DNA of 64,000 nt from Cyclina sinensis (GCA_012932295.1 JAAONU010000004.1:11222630-11286629), one strand, 5' to 3'; shown: positions 14,601 to 27,179, counted from the stretch's first letter. Program-made: numbers and translations. Notes: generated by a model from the letters alone, not told the origin.

Positions 14601-17600
14601 ACTACCACCAGGGGTGTGCTGCAAGAACCTTTACACATTTCCATCACAAATACTGGTTTGAACCCAGGAAGTCACCTTCAAACAGGATTAAGACATAAGA
14701 TGCAAGACTTATTTCCAAATCAGTGTAAAATATATATAAAAAATTTTAACTTATAGCAAAAATAACTGATATATGCCATAATGTAAAGCAATAATTTCAA
14801 TTAAATGACTATATACCATGCAACAGCAAGAACTACTGTTTAATAACTGCCAACCATTAGCAAAAACTACTGTTAACTGCCAACCCAAAGGAAACACAAC
14901 TGTTAAATGCCAACCATTAGCAAAACTACTGTTAACTGCCAACCAAAAGGGACAAGAGGGCCATGATGGCCCTGGATCGCTCACCTGAGTACTTTGGCTG
15001 TAGGTTTGCTGTTAAGCAGTATTTCATCTTTTAATTGAAAATATATAAGTGCCTACAAACCAAATGTAAAATATCAGTCAATAAATAAAGGCTCTATGAC
15101 AGAAAGTAGAAATATCTATTATAAACTACGGTGACCTTGACCTTGACCCAGTGACTCAAACCCTACCCATGGGTAGACGTCCATGCAAGGGACCTATATA
15201 CTGAATATCAAAAATATTGGTCTATAAATGAAGGCTTTATGAGGTAACAGTAGATAAATCTATTTTTAGCTTCCGTGACCTTTCACCTAATCTAATAATT
15301 TGAAAAAGCTTGATAAAGCTTGCTTCATGCCAAATTTAAAAATTCTAGGCCTTGTGGTTTCAGACAAGAAGATTTTTAAAGATTTCCTTTTTTACATATT
15401 AAGGGCCCTTGGGGTGGGGCAAATTTTGACCCTGGGGCCAACATTTAAACAATATTGGTAAAGGTTCTTTACACAATACTCAACACCAAATATCTTAGGT
15501 CTACACCTATTTGTTTTAGAGAAAAATTATTTTTCATGTTTTTCCTATATAAATCTATGTAAACCAAGAGAACCCTGGGGCGTGGCCAATTTTGACCCAG
15601 GAAACATAATTTAAACAAACATGGTAGACATCCACTAGACAATGCTACATACAAACTATCTAAGCTGTAAGCATTGAGGTTTCCAGTAAGAAGATTTTTA
15701 AAATTGCCTTTTTTACATATTAAGGGCCCCCTGGGCGGGGCCAATTTTGACCCCAGGGCCAACATATAAACAATACTGGTAAAATTTCTGTACACAATAC
15801 TCCACACAAAATATCTAAGGTCTAGTCCTATTAGTTTCGGAGAAAAATGACTTTTAATGTTTTTCCTATATAACTATATGTAAACCAAGAGAACCCTAAG
15901 GCGTGGCCAATTTTGACCCAGGGGACATAATTTGAGAAACACTTGGTAGACATCCACTAGACAATGCTACATACCAAATATCAAAGCTGTAGGCATTGTG
16001 GTTTCTGAGAAGAAGATTTTTAAAGATTTCCTTTTTTACATATTAAGGGCCCCCTGGGCGGGGCCAATTTTGACCCCAGGGCCAACAAAAAAATAATACG
16101 GGTAAAGGTTCTCTACACAATACTCCACACCAAATATCTAAGGTCTAGTCCTATTAGTTTTGGAGAAAAATGATTTTTCACGTTTTTCCTATATAACTAT
16201 ATGTAAACCAAGAGAACCCTAAGGCGTAGCTAAATTTGACCCAGGGGACATAATTTGAAAAAAACTTGGTAGACATCCACTAGACAATGCTACATACCAA
16301 ATATCAAAGCTGTAGGCATTGTGGTTTCTGAGAAGAAGATTTTTAAAGATTTCCTTTTTTACATATTAAGGGCCCTTGGGGTGGGGCCAATTTTGATCCC
16401 AGGGCCAACATATAAACAATACTGGTAAAGGTTCTGTACACAATACTCCACACCAAATATCTAAGGTCTAGTCCTATTAGTTTCGGAGAAAAATGATTTT
16501 TAATGTTTTTCCTATATAACTATATGTAAACCAAGAGAACCCTGGGGCGTGGCCAATTTTGACCCAGGGGACATAATTTGAGAACACTTGGTAGACATCC
16601 ACTAGACAATGCTACATACCAAATATCTAAGCTGTAGGCATTGTGGTTTCTGAGAAGAAGATTTTTAAAGTTAAGATTTCCTGTATAATTATTATGTCCA
16701 TGGGAAATGAAGTGACCCCTTGGGCGGGGCCAATTTTGACCCCAGGGAAATAATTTGAACAATTTTTGTAGAGTTCCATTAGAGGGTACTAAACGCCAAA
16801 TATCTAAGCTCTAGGCCTTGTGGTTTCAGAGAAGAAGATTTTCAAAGTTTTTCCTTTAAGTTGCCATAGCAACCAGAGTTCTTGATGGAATTGAATTCTT
16901 TGAACAACTTTGGTAGAGCTTCATGCAAGGAACATCCCAGGCAAGTTTCATCAAATTTGGCCAGAGGAGTTGTTGTTTGAATGAAATTGTTGACAGACGA
17001 CCGACAACATACAAAGACTGGTCACAATAGCCCACCATGAGCCAAAGGCTCAGGTGAGCTAAAAACTACTGTTAAATGCCAACCAATAGCAAAACCTACT
17101 GTAAACTGCCAATCAATAGCAAAACCTACTGTTAACTGCCAATCAATAGCAAAACCTACTGTTAACTGCCAACCAATAGCAAAACCTACTGTTCACTGCT
17201 AACCAATAGAATGACCTACTGTTAACTGCCAACAGAACAAGAAGTTCTTTCAAGACTGCAATATAATACTGTAACCTTGAAAGTTTAGCCATTATCCATT
17301 TAAGATCAGGTACAGTAATACGAGTTAAGGAAGTAATTTGAATCTGTAAAATTAACAATACTCCCTTTATGATAGATATACAAGTTTTTCAACCTTTAAG
17401 GCAATATGATAACTATATACCCTCAAATTTTACTCTATGCTCAACATACAGATATAGACAAAATCTCATTTTATACTTCGGTAGGCTTTAGAAATACTAA
17501 TAGGCCATATTTCTTAACGGAAATATGTGAGTGAACAATTAATTGTCAAACCTAGTCAGTTTAGCCTTATACTGCAAGAATATTCAAGTTTTAACTGCAT

Positions 17601-20600
17601 ATTTTCAGGGCACTGTTTGTTTTCAAATTTTGAGATAGCAACATTAACTCCTTAAGCTTATGTTTTTGGTATTACAAATCTAGAATAGATTTGAATTCTA
17701 AATTCAAGGCAAGGTAATTATTGGAAAAAAAAGACTCTTGTTTTCAATTCCACAGACCATTGGGTCTAATTCTATTGGTATTCTCTGCGAACGTTTGTAC
17801 TTTTTGATAGGCCCAACAAGTATTTTACAATTAAGCGAGGGGCCTCACGCCTCTGACTTATTTAGCAGACTATTATACCATAACTCTGTGTTAAACCCTG
17901 GTCTACACTATCAAAATACATTTTTTACCAATATATGATTAAGATATTTAATGATCTTCCTTGATTTGACTTTAGATTAAAACTTATTGGATAAAGCTAT
18001 CACCCTTTTACTGTCTATATATAGAAATTACATCCTTAAACAAAAAACACAGCATGATTATTCAGAAATTTCTATTAAATAAGTGTATTTCTGAATATGC
18101 TATCAACTTTAAGGAAGTTACAAGCATTTCATAAGAATTTTAGCATTAAAAGTTAAATATAAATATGTCAAAATGATCAAAATGTGTTTCAGTTCAGATA
18201 AATGCTGAAATCACAGTGAATGTACATGTACAGAAATCATGTAAATAAGAAGCAACAAAGACTTCCCTCACTTCAAAGAGTCATATAAATGAAAATACGC
18301 CTTCGGTTATATTCTAAATTAAGTTCTTGACTTGGGGCCCATCAAAAAGATTTTTACAATATTCCACTTTGTACAATGGGTAAGTACAACAATGGTTATG
18401 TCTGTATTGCAAAGGATATATTTATTTGTGGAAAATGTTTATTTAATTTAAAGTTTGTCTGACTATGTACTTTTTCCACTTATTATATGTGTAAGTGAAA
18501 TTGTTTCCTTAATTAAGGAAACAAATATCAAATAATTATCAAACCCTAGCAAAGACCAGCTCTTCCTTGTAAATGATTTCTTCACATTCTAGAATCTCAC
18601 AGGGTAACAGGAAGTAAATAAATGGCTTATCAGTAATATGCATTAGCCATGTTAACAAGTGCTTGGCAACGGAATATTTTCTACTCGAAAATATTTCATC
18701 TTTTTCAAATAATGTGCTTGGCAACATAAACATTTCTGCCGTAAATTTTTTTCGGTATTTTCAACATCTGATCTGCCTGTCTAATGAGGACAGTTTGCTT
18801 TTAGCCAAACTACGCTGACTAAGGAATAACAAACTGTTTCATCTTTACAAAATGTAAAAACCTTGGAGGGAAATAATTTATATAAACATTACAAACCACC
18901 CAGTTTGACAAAGTTATCTCTTCATACTGTTATTTCATTGAGTTGTTTAGTATCCATTACCAGTAGGAGTAAGAATTTAGCCCTAGACCTCTCCATGTAG
19001 ATCAAATGTAGAAAAAAAAAATCCTCATACTCTAAGTAATGGTTCTGTGAATTCTCAATAAAGATTTTATTGACCATGAAAGTTCACAAGTCTGCATTAC
19101 CAGCCTGAACATTAGCCAATGCTAATGCTTTTTTTTGTTTATACTGAACTAGCATGACTGTATATCTAATACCATAATCCCATGAGCCGATGACAACCAC
19201 AACCAAGAACACATATAAAAACATAATATGTTATATCATAACAGTAATCTCAGAAACTTAAACTGAAATGAAATGGCCTGGAAGCAACATGCACATGGAA
19301 GGAAAACAAATATTTCAGCATGACAGACTAACTGGTGTTATCACTGTTACTGAGAAGGGATCCATTAGTAGTTGAAACCAATTTTTGACAGTTCTGATTC
19401 TGACACAATTATTATGTTCAAAATCGCTAGAACCAAAACTGTGGTGGAAATTCCACAATGCCATTTATAGATTTTTCAGAGAGTAAAGCAAATTTTTTAA
19501 TTTCTACTGACAAGGAAGAGATTTTAACTTGTACTGAAAGGCAAAATGAATTTTCAGTCTTTTATTAAGTTTCCTTCAAAAACTGTGAAATAATCATCCT
19601 GTAAACATAGCAACAAAAAACCTGTCGCAAAAGTCTATTTTTTAAATGTTTGACCAAAGTGGAGATACTGCTAACACAAAATGAGTTTAATATTCCTAAG
19701 ATCCTTTCTAATAAGTTCAACTAGCTCCATGAGGTAGCAGAATCCTCTAAAAGGCTGTTTTCACTTACCTTTCAACTTCTTTTCGGCCACCAACATTGGT
19801 TACAGCAGCAATGTATCTCATGATGATTTTAGAAGCCTCAGTTTTACCAGAGCCACTCTCACCTAAAGAGAATATCATCAATGTACATAATTATTAATAA
19901 CTTAGAGAAATTTTCTTTAAATTTATTATTTTTCCAACAAATCACTTCTGCTTATAGTTATCATACCACAATACTTTTGAACAGCAGGCATTTTCAAGAC
20001 TTTCAAATTATCCCCTTAACTTATGTTAGAGAATAGAGATAACTCTATTTCCAATACATACAAAGAGTTCTGGGAACTTGACCTACTTACCAGAAATGAC
20101 TATACAAGTGTCTCTAGCCTTTCTCTTCATGGTTTTATATGCGCTGTCAGCCAAGGCAAAAATGTGAGGAGGTCGCTCGTATATTTCACGGCCTCGATAC
20201 TGTTCCACAAAGCTTGGGTTGTAAATATCCATGGTTTTGTAAGGGTTGACAGAGACAACCACCTCTCCAATGTATGTGTAGATCCTGTTCTTTTCATATC
20301 TGAAAATTTATCAACAGACTTAGTAATATGGAGTATATTTTTCCCATTAATCTTTAAATGTACAAAAGGGCAATAACTCACTATAAAGTACCTGAAGAGT
20401 TCCATAACTCCACAGATCTTTTACCTGTTTGATGCCCCTAATGACACGCAAACTCTATGGACAATTTCTGATAGGTCAAATCATAACAAATTTGTTTGTT
20501 CTCATAATCAACAAAACATCAGCTTGCAATTAAACCTTAAATGAGTGAAAACTGCCTATATCTCAAATTAAAGGACAATTAACTTGCATTGAATTCAAGC

Positions 20601-23600
20601 ATGAGTTACCTAACCTCCTCTATTCAGCAGTTTTCTAACTATATTGTCTTGCATTGAGATTCAATCCAATATAACAGTGGTTAACGAAATATGTTTGAGC
20701 AAGATGTACATGTAATGACAAATGTACTTGAACCACAAGACGAAGATTTATTATATACTTATATCAATAAAATATTTATTATATATATTTATTATTGATG
20801 CAATAAAATGTGTATTTTCATTTTCCGTATTTTCACTGTAAAAATTTATTTTTCACTGCAGTGAAACATATTTTCCATATTTTCACTGGTGTCTTGCCAG
20901 ACTACTTTCTTCTGATTAAGCCAATACACTAAATTAAAGGGGAATTTTTTCGAATCGTAAGGTCAACAAGAACTGTCACTGTAAGATGACAATGCCCCCG
21001 AAAGTGGTGCTTTGACCTCTGAGCTGAGAACCAGTCATTCAGGGGTCAAGGTCAAATAAATACAGGTCAGTAGGAAGGTCTTATCCAAAGGGGGTTGTGC
21101 AAGTATGAAGTAAATCCACTTACTAATAAGGAAGTTATGGGCAATGTGAAAGTTTCTGGACAACTGGATCTTCAAAGTTAAGGTCATTCAGGGGTCAAGG
21201 TCAAATAAATATAGGTCCATTGGAAGGCCTTGTCCAAAGGGGCATTGTGTCCAAGTATGAAGTAAATCCACTTACTAATAAGGAAGTTGTGGGCAATGTG
21301 GAAGTTTTTGGACAATTGGATCTTCAAGGTGAAGGTCAATAAGGGGTCAAGGTCATATAAATATAGATCAGTGGAATGTCTTGTCAAAAGAGGTGTTGTG
21401 TCCAAGTATAAAGTATATCCACTTACAAATGTTGAAGTTATGACCAAATATTAGTTTTTGGACAATTGGATATTCTGGGGTCAAGGTCAAATAATTCAAG
21501 GTCAGTGTAAAGGTCATGTCCAAAGGGGTGTTGTATGAAGTAAATCCACATACTAATAAGGAAAAAGTTTTCGGGGGCATAAAAAAGAGAGAAAGTATAT
21601 AATAAACAGATAATTCAAGCTATTTCTATAAATACAGGATTTATTTTCGTCTCATGGTATGAAAATTATAATATTTCACTCAAGGCTAAAGCCATTCGTT
21701 AAATATTTATTTTCATAACAATTCGATGAAAATAAATCCAATATTAAAATTTTGTATTTTTTATTTAATTTCATATTTTGATATCATAATATTGATATTT
21801 CAACAAATTATCCAAGTATTTCGTAACACAGACACAGGGATAAATGCAATCAAATGTTTGTGGAAGTCCCTTCTTTTGTTTTTTTTTCCATTCATTTATT
21901 AAAGATGAAATGTCTAAAGCCCCGAGTTTTTTCTCCGTATTTTGGGAACATGACCCATACCCTTGGGACTGGGAATATCAGCGATGTTTTGCTGAAATTT
22001 GGGAAAAATGCATGACTTCAGTTTTGCAAGTTTTAAATCAACACTAACAATTACTGTCTATTACAGAGAAAGATCTCTTGTTTTCATAGATTTTAGTTAT
22101 TATTTTTATTTTTTTGTCTTTTGAAGTTTCAATTGGGAATTTTTTCTGATTTTTTGGGAAAAAAAGATCCTATTTTCAATTGGGAATATGACCCAATATG
22201 AAACCACTTGCCAACTCATACAACATGATTTCAAAATTGTCAAACAATTAGTTCAATGAATTTTTATCTAGAAATCTGCTGTACCTGTCATATCTAAGCA
22301 TGTCATCAAACATGCATATTCATTTAGATAAAACCTATGTACATGTCTGCAGTTTTTGGGTCCAGCTTTATGCAAATGTAATATTCATGTTTTTGTCCAC
22401 CTACATACCAAAAAAACATGACAAGATACAATCTAGTTACAAATTCACAGGTTTTATGTACAACATGGCCATAAAAATCTCAATTTTACAGCTCATTTAA
22501 TGGCAATTTAATGACTTTTCCCCAATCACTTGATGTTATCTCATGCTATAATTAAGTTACTTTGTAAACATGGAGTTACTCTGGTAGTCAATTAAACCTT
22601 ACCCTGCCTGAGGCAATTTAGTCTACTTTGTGACCAGTGCAGACCAAGATTGGCCTGCACATCCATGCAGTCTGATCATGGTCTGCACTACTTGCCATTC
22701 AGTCAGTAAATTTTCAATAAGCAACTCCATAAAAAATTAATGGATCAGTCCAAACTGAAAGATAGACAAGTCTATTTTAGATATTTAGCATAGTATTAAA
22801 GGGTTAAACCTTTGAGGTATTGCAAGCAGACAGCGGTTTTTTCCTTATTTTTTACTCATGATATTTCAGAATTATTCCAGATAACCAGGAACTTTTCTCA
22901 ACTGAAATTCCCTTTCTTTCAAATTTTGGCAAATTTCTCTGGTCATTAACAGAAAAAAAAAAACAGTACAGTTTACAGTAGTCGAAGAAAACAGAAAATC
23001 ACCACAAATAAAGTCTGGAATGCTACAGCGAGCAGACTTTTTTGTTTTTGTTCAGTTTGATTTAGACAGGTTAAATTTCTTGTTAAGAACTTCTATCTTT
23101 ACAGTCAAACTCCTATCAACCAGCTGACCTGACCATACTTCCTAGGAAGCCTCTAGAACCTCGTCCTAATCTAAGAAATATGACAACTTTCTCATAGTAT
23201 TATAACAAATGGTCATGGTCGGTTATGACTGTCTATCAGCAGCCTTTTTTCTGTAATGATATTTAAAGTCAATGGTAAAAGTAGTGGTAGCTGGATAACG
23301 CAATTGTTTTCTCGAGAAAATCAGGGTCTAGTCACTCCTATAGTTACATGATATTTGTTTCTTAAATCTAGAAAGAATGTGACTCAATTCAGACAACAAA
23401 ATCATTATAGATCGTCATGAACGAAATCGTTTACAAGCACTTGCTTATCGCTATCTATTGACAGATAAAGGATTTATAAAAACATTATCCAAACAATCTT
23501 TGTCAGAAGCAGCAATAAATCTAACAAAACTTCAAATGTATAAAAGGAAAATATCAAGAAGACATACAAACTACCCCAAAAACCACTTTGGAAGTGAAAA

Positions 23601-25388
23601 TATTTTTCAAAAATTTTTCAGTTATTTCATAGAAAAGAAAAATATTCACAATGAATGCCCTCTTGAATGAAAAAAGTATTTTTTCAGACCTTATTTACAC
23701 TAGTAGGTTGTGTATTACATGGAGAAAGAAAAAAATCCCACCGGTATATTATGCAGCATGACTTTACAATGAATCTGAAACAAGCAACAATTTAATTTCT
23801 AAGTCAGCTTCAACAAAATTATAATGCCCTCATTATGTCTGATAACACAGATGAGTGTAGCGATCGCTAATGATTATATTTGATCAAGTTAAGTAAAAAC
23901 AATAAAGTGAATGGGTGTTTCAAAAAAGTGGCATGAGAGTTACAGCTCTAATAAATAGGACTTCTAACTGGTGGCCTAGTTTCTATGGCAAGTTTTATCA
24001 AAGTCTGAATTTTTGCTCTCTGTGGCATAAAAATCTGATGACACTGATGTTACTAATTGTCCTAATAACATAAACTGAAGACAAACAGCTAAATAAGTCC
24101 AAATAATTTTAATTGAGTATTGGAATATTGTGACAATCTTTTCTTTGACAGTTCAATTTCCCCTTTCAGATGGCAAAAAACTATAATACATCAATTTTTA
24201 AACGGGTCTGCCTTAGAAACATAAATATTGAGAGTAAAGCCAAATATCATTTTAATTTCTAACTTAACACATGTGTTTTGCTTCTTTTAATGAAGTTAGT
24301 GTTATTAATGTTATTCTAACACGATATGAAACATTTCCTATATGATTATATAGGGAAACCAGCTATACTTTATTATATGACAAAATATATGTGGCTGTTA
24401 TGATTTCCTCCCATGTAATGCATAAAAAGATTTTTCTCCATTGCTTTTGTTTAATTTTTTGTTTTAGGCAAGTAACGGTCTAAAATGTCAGCTTTACATC
24501 AGTTATTACATTCCAAAGCATGCACTGCAATCTTTGCTTGTTAATTAAATAAAAATAACAATATTTACACTGAATACCAAAAATGCAAAAAGTGCACCAA
24601 ACGTTATAACAACGTAATATACGTCACATTAGTAAAATGACGTCATGAGCTATCCCAAGTGGTCATTCTTTGTATATATGTTTAATTTAATATTGTTTTC
24701 AGTCTGCTATTGAAGATTGATGTCACACTGAATAAAGGTCAAATTTCTTTTGTGATTAGAAACGTAATAACGAATACGTATCTATATTTTATCGGTGAAT
24801 AAAATATGGGCCGCCGTTCTTATTTATTATATCTTAAATAAAATAATATCTGCTGCAGTCTTTTATATATAAGTTTAATTGAAATTACCGAGCAAAGTTT
24901 CCCCAGATCCAGCTTCTCAAAACTGGCAATTCTTTAAAATTGTTTGACTCCTTTGTCAAAATGTGGTCAGTGTTTTGTACTGCGAAATCAAGACGAATGA
25001 AATCAACACACAGGTGTTTCTGTACAATTCAGTGCTAAATTATCTGTCAAGTACTGCAATCTGCATGTGTTTGTCATATCAAAATACACCAGCATTTGGA
25101 AAAAAACAAATAAAATGCAACATAACGAGATGGTCAATAAATCACATTCCTTCTAAATCAAGATTATTTCATATCTCACCTGTTGACTCATCTGTCACAC
25201 CACCCAGCTATTTTGAAACGACCCCTCAATCTGGTAGTACAACTTTTTGCTATAAAAAGCAGAAGAAAATACTTTTAAAAAAATTACCTTAATTTCAAAT
25301 TATCCATAAAAGCATCCAGTGTAATATCATGAAGCAGGACAAAGTCCCCAACCCCGAATTCGGGGCCTTCGTGTACAGAACCCGCCAT
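337..25388 (-). CDS. MYO1D: Unconventional myosin class I, Myo1D/Myo31DF-like (motor domain, partial)
   Basis: This gene encodes an actin-based, ATP-driven, monomeric membrane-associated motor. Fourteen exons read right to left: 25288-25388, 20091-20299, 19769-19862, 9359-9524, 8696-8845, 7721-7840, 7060-7272, 5324-5469, 4537-4606, 3865-4020, 3388-3447, 2111-2256, 1220-1274 and 337-414. They join in one frame with GT-AG borders and give 588 residues. The start is the ATG at 25386-25388, beginning MAGSVHEG, upstream of the class I stretch [19 protein letters not shown]. Visible motor landmarks are the P-loop GESGSGKT, switch 1 (NDNSSRFGK), switch 2 ([10 protein letters not shown]), [11 protein letters not shown], and [15 protein letters not shown] in the last exon. 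The wording is closest to insect Myo31DF and vertebrate Myo1D. The end of the motor, the IQ motifs and the TH1 membrane-binding tail lie beyond position 1. The P-loop has Ser where GESGAGKT is usual. Positions 1-336 are read as intron. Family assignment is firm; Myo1D rather than Myo1G is inferred. Confidence 0.93.
5030..5253 (-). repeat. tRNA-derived SINE copy, family 1
   Basis: On the minus strand the copy begins with a tRNA-like head (GTGGTCAAGTGGTTAAAG, an A-box-like stretch). It runs about 220 bases and matches, with many differences, the full unit that is triplicated at 61772-62566. It lies in a myosin intron. The far end is approximate. Confidence 0.55.
5551..5835. repeat. G-rich and poly-A low-complexity tandem block
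   Basis: Runs of 9-12 G alternate with a long A run. A unit beginning GTGACTGGTTGGG recurs at 5555 and 5669, a period of about 114 bases. A third, partial G-rich segment follows to 5830. The G runs are on the plus strand; on the myosin transcript (minus) this intron would be C-rich. Confidence 0.8.
5930..6617. repeat. Tandem-core dispersed element, unit about 165 bp
   Basis: The phrase AAAAGGGGCATAA recurs near 6077, 6249 and 6412, giving units of about 165-172 bases. Each unit holds a TGACCTTGACC-type stretch and a conserved segment around GTTAAGTTTTCATGACAAAATCC. The end near 6540-6617 changes to a unique GACGGACCGACGGACAAAGCG segment with a small inverted repeat (TTTTCTTCGAAAGG). I see no coding capacity. 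It resembles bivalve transposable elements carrying about 160-bp tandem cores. Outer limits are approximate. Confidence 0.6.
11370..11662 (+). repeat. tRNA-derived SINE copy, family 2 (plus strand)
   Basis: The 5' part has a degraded tRNA-like head (TTTCCAGTGGTAATGCATGG). The body contains TTCAGACGAGATACTAAA, GGATGCTTTCTGTAT and TTGCACTATTCGCCA, and the 3' end is ACTCAAACAGATAG. The same body and tail occur at 26106-26360 (plus) and 27180-27355 (minus). Confidence 0.65.
13077..13190. repeat. Short remnant of a receptor-motif-bearing dispersed repeat
   Basis: The segment starts near GCCCTGGCGGGGCC and ends near CCGGCGGCATAAAA, like the inverted GC-rich edges of other elements here. Inside is TGACCTTGACCTTTGACCCC, the complement of the AGGTCAAAGGTCA phrase seen in the arrays at 38000 and 63900. 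Confidence 0.35.
13530..13740. mobile_element. MITE-like element, TTAACCCT/AGGGTTAA termini
   Basis: The left edge is AACCCTTAACCTG and the right edge CAGGGTTAA. The middle holds GCCTGCACATCTGTGCAG, a near-palindrome shared with the copy at 22593-22807. There is no coding capacity. Confidence 0.55.
14830..17240. repeat. About 30-bp minisatellite split by an inserted element
   Basis: Units of the type CTACTGTTAACTGCCAACC AATAGCAAAA repeat at 14830-14951 and resume at 17062-17240. The space between is filled by the element at 14952-17062. The two halves read as one array, which fixes the insertion borders of that element. Confidence 0.8.
14952..17062 (+). mobile_element. 2.1 kb tandem-core element with hairpin ends (copy A)
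   Basis: The left end is ACAAGAG followed by the hairpin GGGCCATgATGGCCC; the right end is the hairpin GAGCCaaaGGCTC followed by AGGTGAGCTAA. Between them lies a unique segment of about 400 bases and then a tandem core. Core landmarks recur every 322-323 bases (for example TATAACTATATGTAAACC near 15867, 16190 and 16511). Each 322-base unit is two diverged halves of about 161 bases. There is no open frame of interest. It inserted in a minisatellite with no clear target duplication. A near-full inverted relative lies at 53848-56498. Subterminal hairpins and no target duplication suggest a non-autonomous rolling-circle (Helitron-like) element, but the canonical 5' TC was not seen. Confidence 0.75.
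20966..21580 (+). mobile_element. Tandem-core element, ACAAGAA hairpin end, GC-rich inverted edges (copy C)
   Basis: It begins ACAAGAA, then a TGTCA...TGACA hairpin, then ATGCCCCCGAAA. It closes with TTTTCGGGGGCAT, the inverse of that inner edge. The core has four units marked by GGGGTCAAGGTCA at about 21042, 21191, 21340 and 21477, a period of roughly 140-150 bases. It is non-coding and lies in the first myosin intron. Confidence 0.65.
21581..25287. other. First myosin intron, 5' part
   Basis: Apart from the MITE at 22593-22807 I find only AT-rich sequence without coherent coding potential. Small open frames at 21844-22047, 22300-22500 and 23458-23670 have no recognisable domains. Confidence 0.5.
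22593..22807. mobile_element. MITE-like element, second copy
   Basis: It starts TAAACCTTACCCTGCC and ends AAAGGGTTAAA. It shares the GGCCTGCACATCCATGCAG near-palindrome and overall order with 13530-13740. A more diverged third relative seems to lie near 26470-26615. Confidence 0.55.
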
Positions 25389-25537
25389 CGCAAATTTTTT
25401 AGATCATTTCTAATCAACCATTTACCGGAAGCATGTACCCAATTACTTCCACCTGAGAGGCTCCAGGCGGGGTTTAACTGCGTTTGTTTTGTATCTTGCC
25501 AGTATAGAAGATAAATTTGCAATAAGTCTGGATTTTC

Positions 25538-25567
25538 GTTATTATTATTATTATTATTATTATTATG
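25538..25567. repeat. (ATT)n microsatellite
   Basis: About nine to ten ATT units lie upstream of the myosin start codon, in the 5' untranslated or promoter zone. On the minus strand the run is AAT. Confidence 0.9.
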
Positions 25568-26105
25568 TATCATTTATTTGTATTTCAACGTATGGCGGCT
25601 ATTTAACATGTGCAGTGAAATTTGTTCTTTTGAATTTTCTGTATGAACATCAATTATATTGGTTAAGCAAAAGTTAAACGATAGTATTGCTCAGCCTCTT
25701 CCATTCTCTCAAAATCTGAAAAAAAATGATCAAAAGCCTTTTTTATAGAGCTCAACTTTTCTTAAATGCTGTTTTAATCGTTGCCTGTCGTTTCACAGTT
25801 TAAAATTTAAAAACAAGACATTTTGAAAACAGAAGAGATAGATTATACCGTGGAAACTCAATATTGTAAAACAATTTGTAAAGGCTTTGTGTTACATACT
25901 TTTACATTTTTGATTTCTTGTAAAAACAGGAAAAACATATGGACTGTCTGCATTGTGAAATGATACTAACACCATTATGACTTTCAGTCTCAGAAATAAT
26001 ATTCCGTCTTTCTGAAGACATAAAACGAACCGACGAAGAAGGAGGTTCGTGTACACTACTCTACTTTTGTACTTCATTCACTGAAAGTCAGCACTGGTTA
26101 CCCTT

Positions 26106-26360
26106 TGGGCGAGTCATTGGCCTAGTGGTAACGAGTTCAACGTGTAATCCCGGAATAACGAGTTCGTATCCTCGCCCCTCCACTGATCGTACTATCGTTC
26201 GAATGAGACGTTAAACTTAGTGCTATACACAAACATAAAAATTACGGGGTCTCTTGAATAGGATGCTTTCTGTTTCGTGCACTATCCCACACAACCTAAC
26301 ATAGAGGGAGTCTGTCAGATGGGTTAACGGTGCCGACGATAAATAAACCCAAACAGATAG
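26106..26360 (+). repeat. tRNA-derived SINE, family 2 (best preserved)
   Basis: The head shows an A-box-like TGGCCTAGTGGTAACG and a B-box-like GAGTTCGTATCC. The body includes AATGAGACGTTAAACTTAG and GGATGCTTTCTGTTTCGTG, and the tail ends AAACCCAAACAGATAG. RNA polymerase III promotion is inferred from the boxes. Confidence 0.75.
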
Positions 26361-26899
26361 ACCGGCTGTCAACCTCTCGTCTGCGAAAGACAATTTGCAG
26401 TGTAAGTAGAGGAGCGTGGTTTCTAACTCCTGGCGCCTTGATTACAAATCCTGTGCGTTGCCAAGTCCTAGAACACCCTGAATGCGCATATTACGCTTTA
26501 TTGATTGCTATTGACCTTTATTCTACTAGTGGTCTTCATACCGTCCAGTCTGATCATGGTATGAACTAGTTGCTATTTGCTCAATTGGTTTTCAACTAAT
26601 ATCCCTTAAATGGTTAAAGAATCCGTTTTAACTGAAAGGTGTAGCAGATGTTGTCTGCATTCGACTGACATTTAATACACCAGTGACTACATTCTTTGGC
26701 CATTTAATTTCATAAATTTAAAATTAACTACGAACATATAGACAATAACTTTTTAATATAATCAATTAGTAATATTATTTAGGAAATCTGTTTTCTGGAA
26801 GATATAAAAGGCTTTGTTTATTATAGTGTCACCCTTATTGAAAGGGACAGCTAACTTAGCATATGAAATGCCTATCATTTCTGCGCACAGTACCTCCCG

Positions 26900-27060
26900 A
26901 TGTGCCGGGCGCCTGGCTGAGATGGGCCTCAGGTAAACATTTTACTAATTGGCGGCTCACCTACCGACCTCTCCTCATTTCTAACCCAGCAACCCTGGGA
27001 TTCGAACCTTCGATCTCACGCTTCGTAGGCGGACGCCCTAACCACACGGCACGGCTGCGG
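26900..27060 (-). repeat. tRNA-like SINE fragment
   Basis: The minus strand begins CGCAGCCGTGCCGTGTGGTT, then AGGGCGTCCGCC and GAAGGTTCGAATCCCAG, giving clear A- and B-box matches. It continues beyond the tRNA-like part, so it is read as a SINE and not a tRNA gene. Confidence 0.6.
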
Positions 27061-27179
27061 TTTATTTGAGAAGTGATCTAAGCTAGTAAAACACAGCTGA
27101 ATGGTTTTATTGTACAAACAGCACATGTTTCAGCTAATCGGTCCACGTCGCTAAAGCACTCATGTCTATTTTTCTATCT

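Larger units (their letters stand above)
9525..19768. other. Large myosin intron (10.2 kb)
   Basis: This gap between myosin exons 3 and 4 holds no open frame that resembles a gene. It contains a SINE (11370-11662), a short element end (13077-13190), a MITE (13530-13740) and a minisatellite split by a 2.1 kb element (14830-17240). Between these I see AT-rich sequence without recognisable content, including 9525-11369, 11663-13076, 13741-14829 and 17241-19768. Confidence 0.6.

Noticed and set aside
20127..20405. 92-codon minus-strand open frame
   Set aside because: It overlaps myosin exon 2 in a different frame; the exon reads [20 protein letters not shown] in another frame.
25295..25573. Minus-strand open frame starting in a poly-Asn run
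   Set aside because: It is translation of the (ATT)n repeat and a shadow frame over myosin exon 1.
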